Assembly: GCA_964620555.1 (NCBI GenBank)
Contig: CAZUGZ010000006.1
Location: 1-64,000 of the forward strand
DNA length: 64,000 bases
Source: JAPOQD01 sp964620555
GTDB lineage: Bacteria; Pseudomonadota; Gammaproteobacteria; Pseudomonadales; Halieaceae
Direction of reading: 5' to 3'
This document shows positions 62,499 to 64,000 of the stretch, piece by piece (position 1 is the first letter of the stretch; each line of letters begins with the position of its first letter). The position numbers were made by a program, and so were the translations under genes. The notes beneath the pieces are model-generated. The model searched no databases and had not been told where the DNA came from. It saw only the letters and a list, made by a program, of their open reading frames with translations.

Positions 62499-63811
62499 AG
62501 AATCTCACTGCGTTGCTGCTGGTCTGGCTTTGGTGCCTGATCCCACTGCCGGCACAGGCCGAACTGGTCATCGAAATCACAGCCGGGCGGGACAACCCCA
62601 CCTCCATCGCCGTGGTGCCCTTTGCCTGGTCCGGTTGGGGCAGCGCCGACCAGGACGTGGCGCAGATCGTCCAGCAGGACCTGCACCGCAGTGGCCAGTT
62701 CGCGCCGCTGGGGCGGGCCGATATGCTGAGTTTACCCAGCGCGGAAGCGGAAGTGTTTTTCCGTGATTGGCGGGTGACCAACGTGGAATACCTGCTGATC
62801 GGCCGGGTCTCCGCCGATGAGTTCGCCGGCGCAGTCGCGGTCGCCACCATCGAATACGAACTGTTCGACGTGTTCCGGCAGGAACGCATACTGCAGGGCA
62901 GTGAAAGCGGCCCCAGGACGGAGTTGCGGATGTTGAGCCACCGGGTCAGCGACGCGGTGTACCAGCAACTCACCGGCATTCGCGGTGCCTTTGCCACCCG
63001 CATTCTGTACGTCAACGTCACCCAGCGGGTAGCTGCGGCGGATACCTTTCGACTGATGCTGGCGGATTCCGATGGCGCCCGCGCCCAACAGGTACTGATA
63101 TCCAACGAACCGCTTCTCAGTCCCAGCTGGGCCCCGGATGGCCGACAGATCGCCTACGTGTCTTTTGAAACCGGCCGGCCAGCCATCTACCGCCAGGACC
63201 TGTTCAGTGGCGAGCGCGAACGGCTCACCAGTTACCCGGGCATCAACGGCGCCCCGTCCTGGTCGCCGGATGGCAACAGGCTGGCACTCGTCCTGTCCAA
63301 GGATGGCAATCCGAATATCTATGTGCTGGATCTCGCCAGTCGCCACCTGCGGCAGCTGACCCGACACTATGCCATCGACACCGAACCCGCGTGGATGCCC
63401 GATGGCCAGAGCCTGCTGTTTACCTCCGACCGGGGTGGACGGCCACAGATTTATCGCGTGGACCTGGCCAGCGGGCAGATCGAGCGGGTGACCTATGACG
63501 GGCGCTGGAATGCCCGCGCCACGGTGGCGGCGGACGGGCGTACCATGGCCCTGGTCAACCAGCGGGACAACCGCTATCACATCGCGGTGCAGGACCTGAA
63601 ACGGGACAGGATGCAAATTCTGACTGCCACGGAACTGGATGAATCTCCCAGTGTTGCTCCCAATGGCTCTATGCTACTGTATGCCACGAAATTTGATGGT
63701 AGAGGGATATTGGCTGCGGTGTCGGTTGATGGTAGAGTGAAGTTCAGACTACCTTCTCGCGAGGGTGATGTGCGGGAGCCCGCCTGGTCACCATATCTGG
63801 GTAACCCCTGA
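62495..63811 (+). CDS. tolB: Tol-Pal system periplasmic protein TolB
   Basis: Periplasmic protein of 438 residues. Signal peptide (LTALLLVWLWCLIPLPAQA), N-terminal domain and a six-bladed beta propeller with repeated SWSPDG / SWAPDG / AWMPDG units (about 210-420). Binds Pal and Lpp. Start TTG at 62495 overlaps the tolA stop; GGAGG lies ten bases upstream. Confidence 0.96.
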   Translation: MKNLTALLLVWLWCLIPLPAQAELVIEITAGRDNPTSIAVVPFAWSGWGSADQDVAQIVQQDLHRSGQFAPLGRADMLSLPSAEAEVFFRDWRVTNVEYLLIGRVSADEFAGAVAVATIEYELFDVFRQERILQGSESGPRTELRMLSHRVSDAVYQQLTGIRGAFATRILYVNVTQRVAAADTFRLMLADSDGARAQQVLISNEPLLSPSWAPDGRQIAYVSFETGRPAIYRQDLFSGERERLTSYPGINGAPSWSPDGNRLALVLSKDGNPNIYVLDLASRHLRQLTRHYAIDTEPAWMPDGQSLLFTSDRGGRPQIYRVDLASGQIERVTYDGRWNARATVAADGRTMALVNQRDNRYHIAVQDLKRDRMQILTATELDESPSVAPNGSMLLYATKFDGRGILAAVSVDGRVKFRLPSREGDVREPAWSPYLGNP

Positions 63812-63834
63812 ACTTAAATAGGAAATAGCAAGCT

Positions 63835-64000
63835 ATGAAAAAACTACTTGGCGCCAGCAAGGCATTGTCAGTGCTGTTTGCTGTCATCTGGATGGTTGGA
63901 TGTGCCAGCAGCGGCCCCTCCGACGAAGAAATTGCTGCGGCAGAAGAAGCGGCGCGCCGCGCTGCGGAACAGGCCGCCATGGAGCAGGCCGAAGCCGAGC
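63835..64000 (+). CDS. pal: Peptidoglycan-associated lipoprotein Pal (5' part, cut by window end)
   Basis: First 55 codons: MKKLLGASKALSVLFAVIWMVGC gives a lipoprotein signal with lipobox VGC, followed by a charged Ala/Glu-rich stretch (EEIAAAEEAARRAAEQAA). Position after tolB and lipobox identify Pal; the OmpA-like peptidoglycan-binding domain lies beyond the window. Confidence 0.88.
   Translation, partial: MKKLLGASKALSVLFAVIWMVGCASSGPSDEEIAAAEEAARRAAEQAAMEQAEAE

Overview
The window is chromosomal DNA of a GC-rich gammaproteobacterium. The block orn-queG-nnr-tsaE-amiB-mutL-miaA-hfq-hflX-hflK-hflC-DUF2065-hisZ-purA, the rpsF-rpsR-DUF2232-rplI-dnaB cluster, a RhdA-type rhodanese, and aspS-yebC-ruvCAB-tolQRAB-pal are all arranged as in the Pseudomonas/Cellvibrio/Halieaceae branch. 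The TonB-dependent receptor with a steroid-dehydrogenase-like flavoprotein points towards marine heterotrophs of that branch. This placement is by gene content only; there is no rRNA or tRNA in the window.

Region 1 (about 100-19440, all on the minus strand) is accessory DNA: one near-continuous operon in which almost every gene overlaps or abuts the next. Read in transcription order it starts with a stand-alone AraC-type DNA-binding protein and a possible 41-residue ORF. It continues with a complete IncP/Trb-type (P-type) type IV secretion set in canonical order, trbB-C-D-E-J-L-F-G-H-I, then the pilin-maturation peptidase traF. Without a break it runs into a type IVB (R64/PFGI-like) pilus set: PilL-like and TcpQ-domain proteins, PilN secretin, PilO, PilP, PilQ ATPase, PilR, a PilS-like prepilin, a PilM-like protein and a PilV-like tip protein. 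No relaxase, coupling ATPase, TrbK, prepilin peptidase or integrase is visible; the operon may continue beyond the left edge. A 10-N assembly gap interrupts the pilL area.

Region 2 (19737-34081) is the conserved purA-hisZ-hflCKX-hfq-miaA-mutL-amiB-tsaE-nnr run on the minus strand, with queG on plus and orn convergent to it. The usual rnr-rlmB-rpsF continuation after purA is missing. The secretion/pilus locus sits there instead, and the rpsF-dnaB block lies at the other end of the run (37.2-41 kb), so this is a synteny breakpoint.

Region 3 (34321-46000) holds rhdA and acetoacetyl-CoA synthetase, then rpsF-rpsR-DUF2232-rplI-dnaB. Convergent to dnaB is a pair of replication genes (a triple-DnaT-domain protein and a lambda-P-like protein) that probably loads the DnaB helicase. 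radA and ettA follow, converging.

Region 4 (46181-55843) is a small catabolic/transport island: a TonB-dependent receptor, a FAD-dependent 3-ketosteroid-dehydrogenase-like enzyme, a PPOX-fold flavin/F420 enzyme and a protein of unknown function. proS, a dicarboxylate/amino-acid:cation symporter and an FmdB-type zinc ribbon protein follow. A short dispersed repeat (aggagtctgcgcc) marks gene ends here and next to hflC.

Region 5 (55874-64000) is aspS-yebC-ruvC-ruvA-ruvB-tolQ-tolR-tolA-tolB-pal on the plus strand, with most genes from ruvC to tolB overlapping by 3-4 bases; pal is cut by the window edge. No CRISPR array, tRNA, rRNA or transposase was seen.
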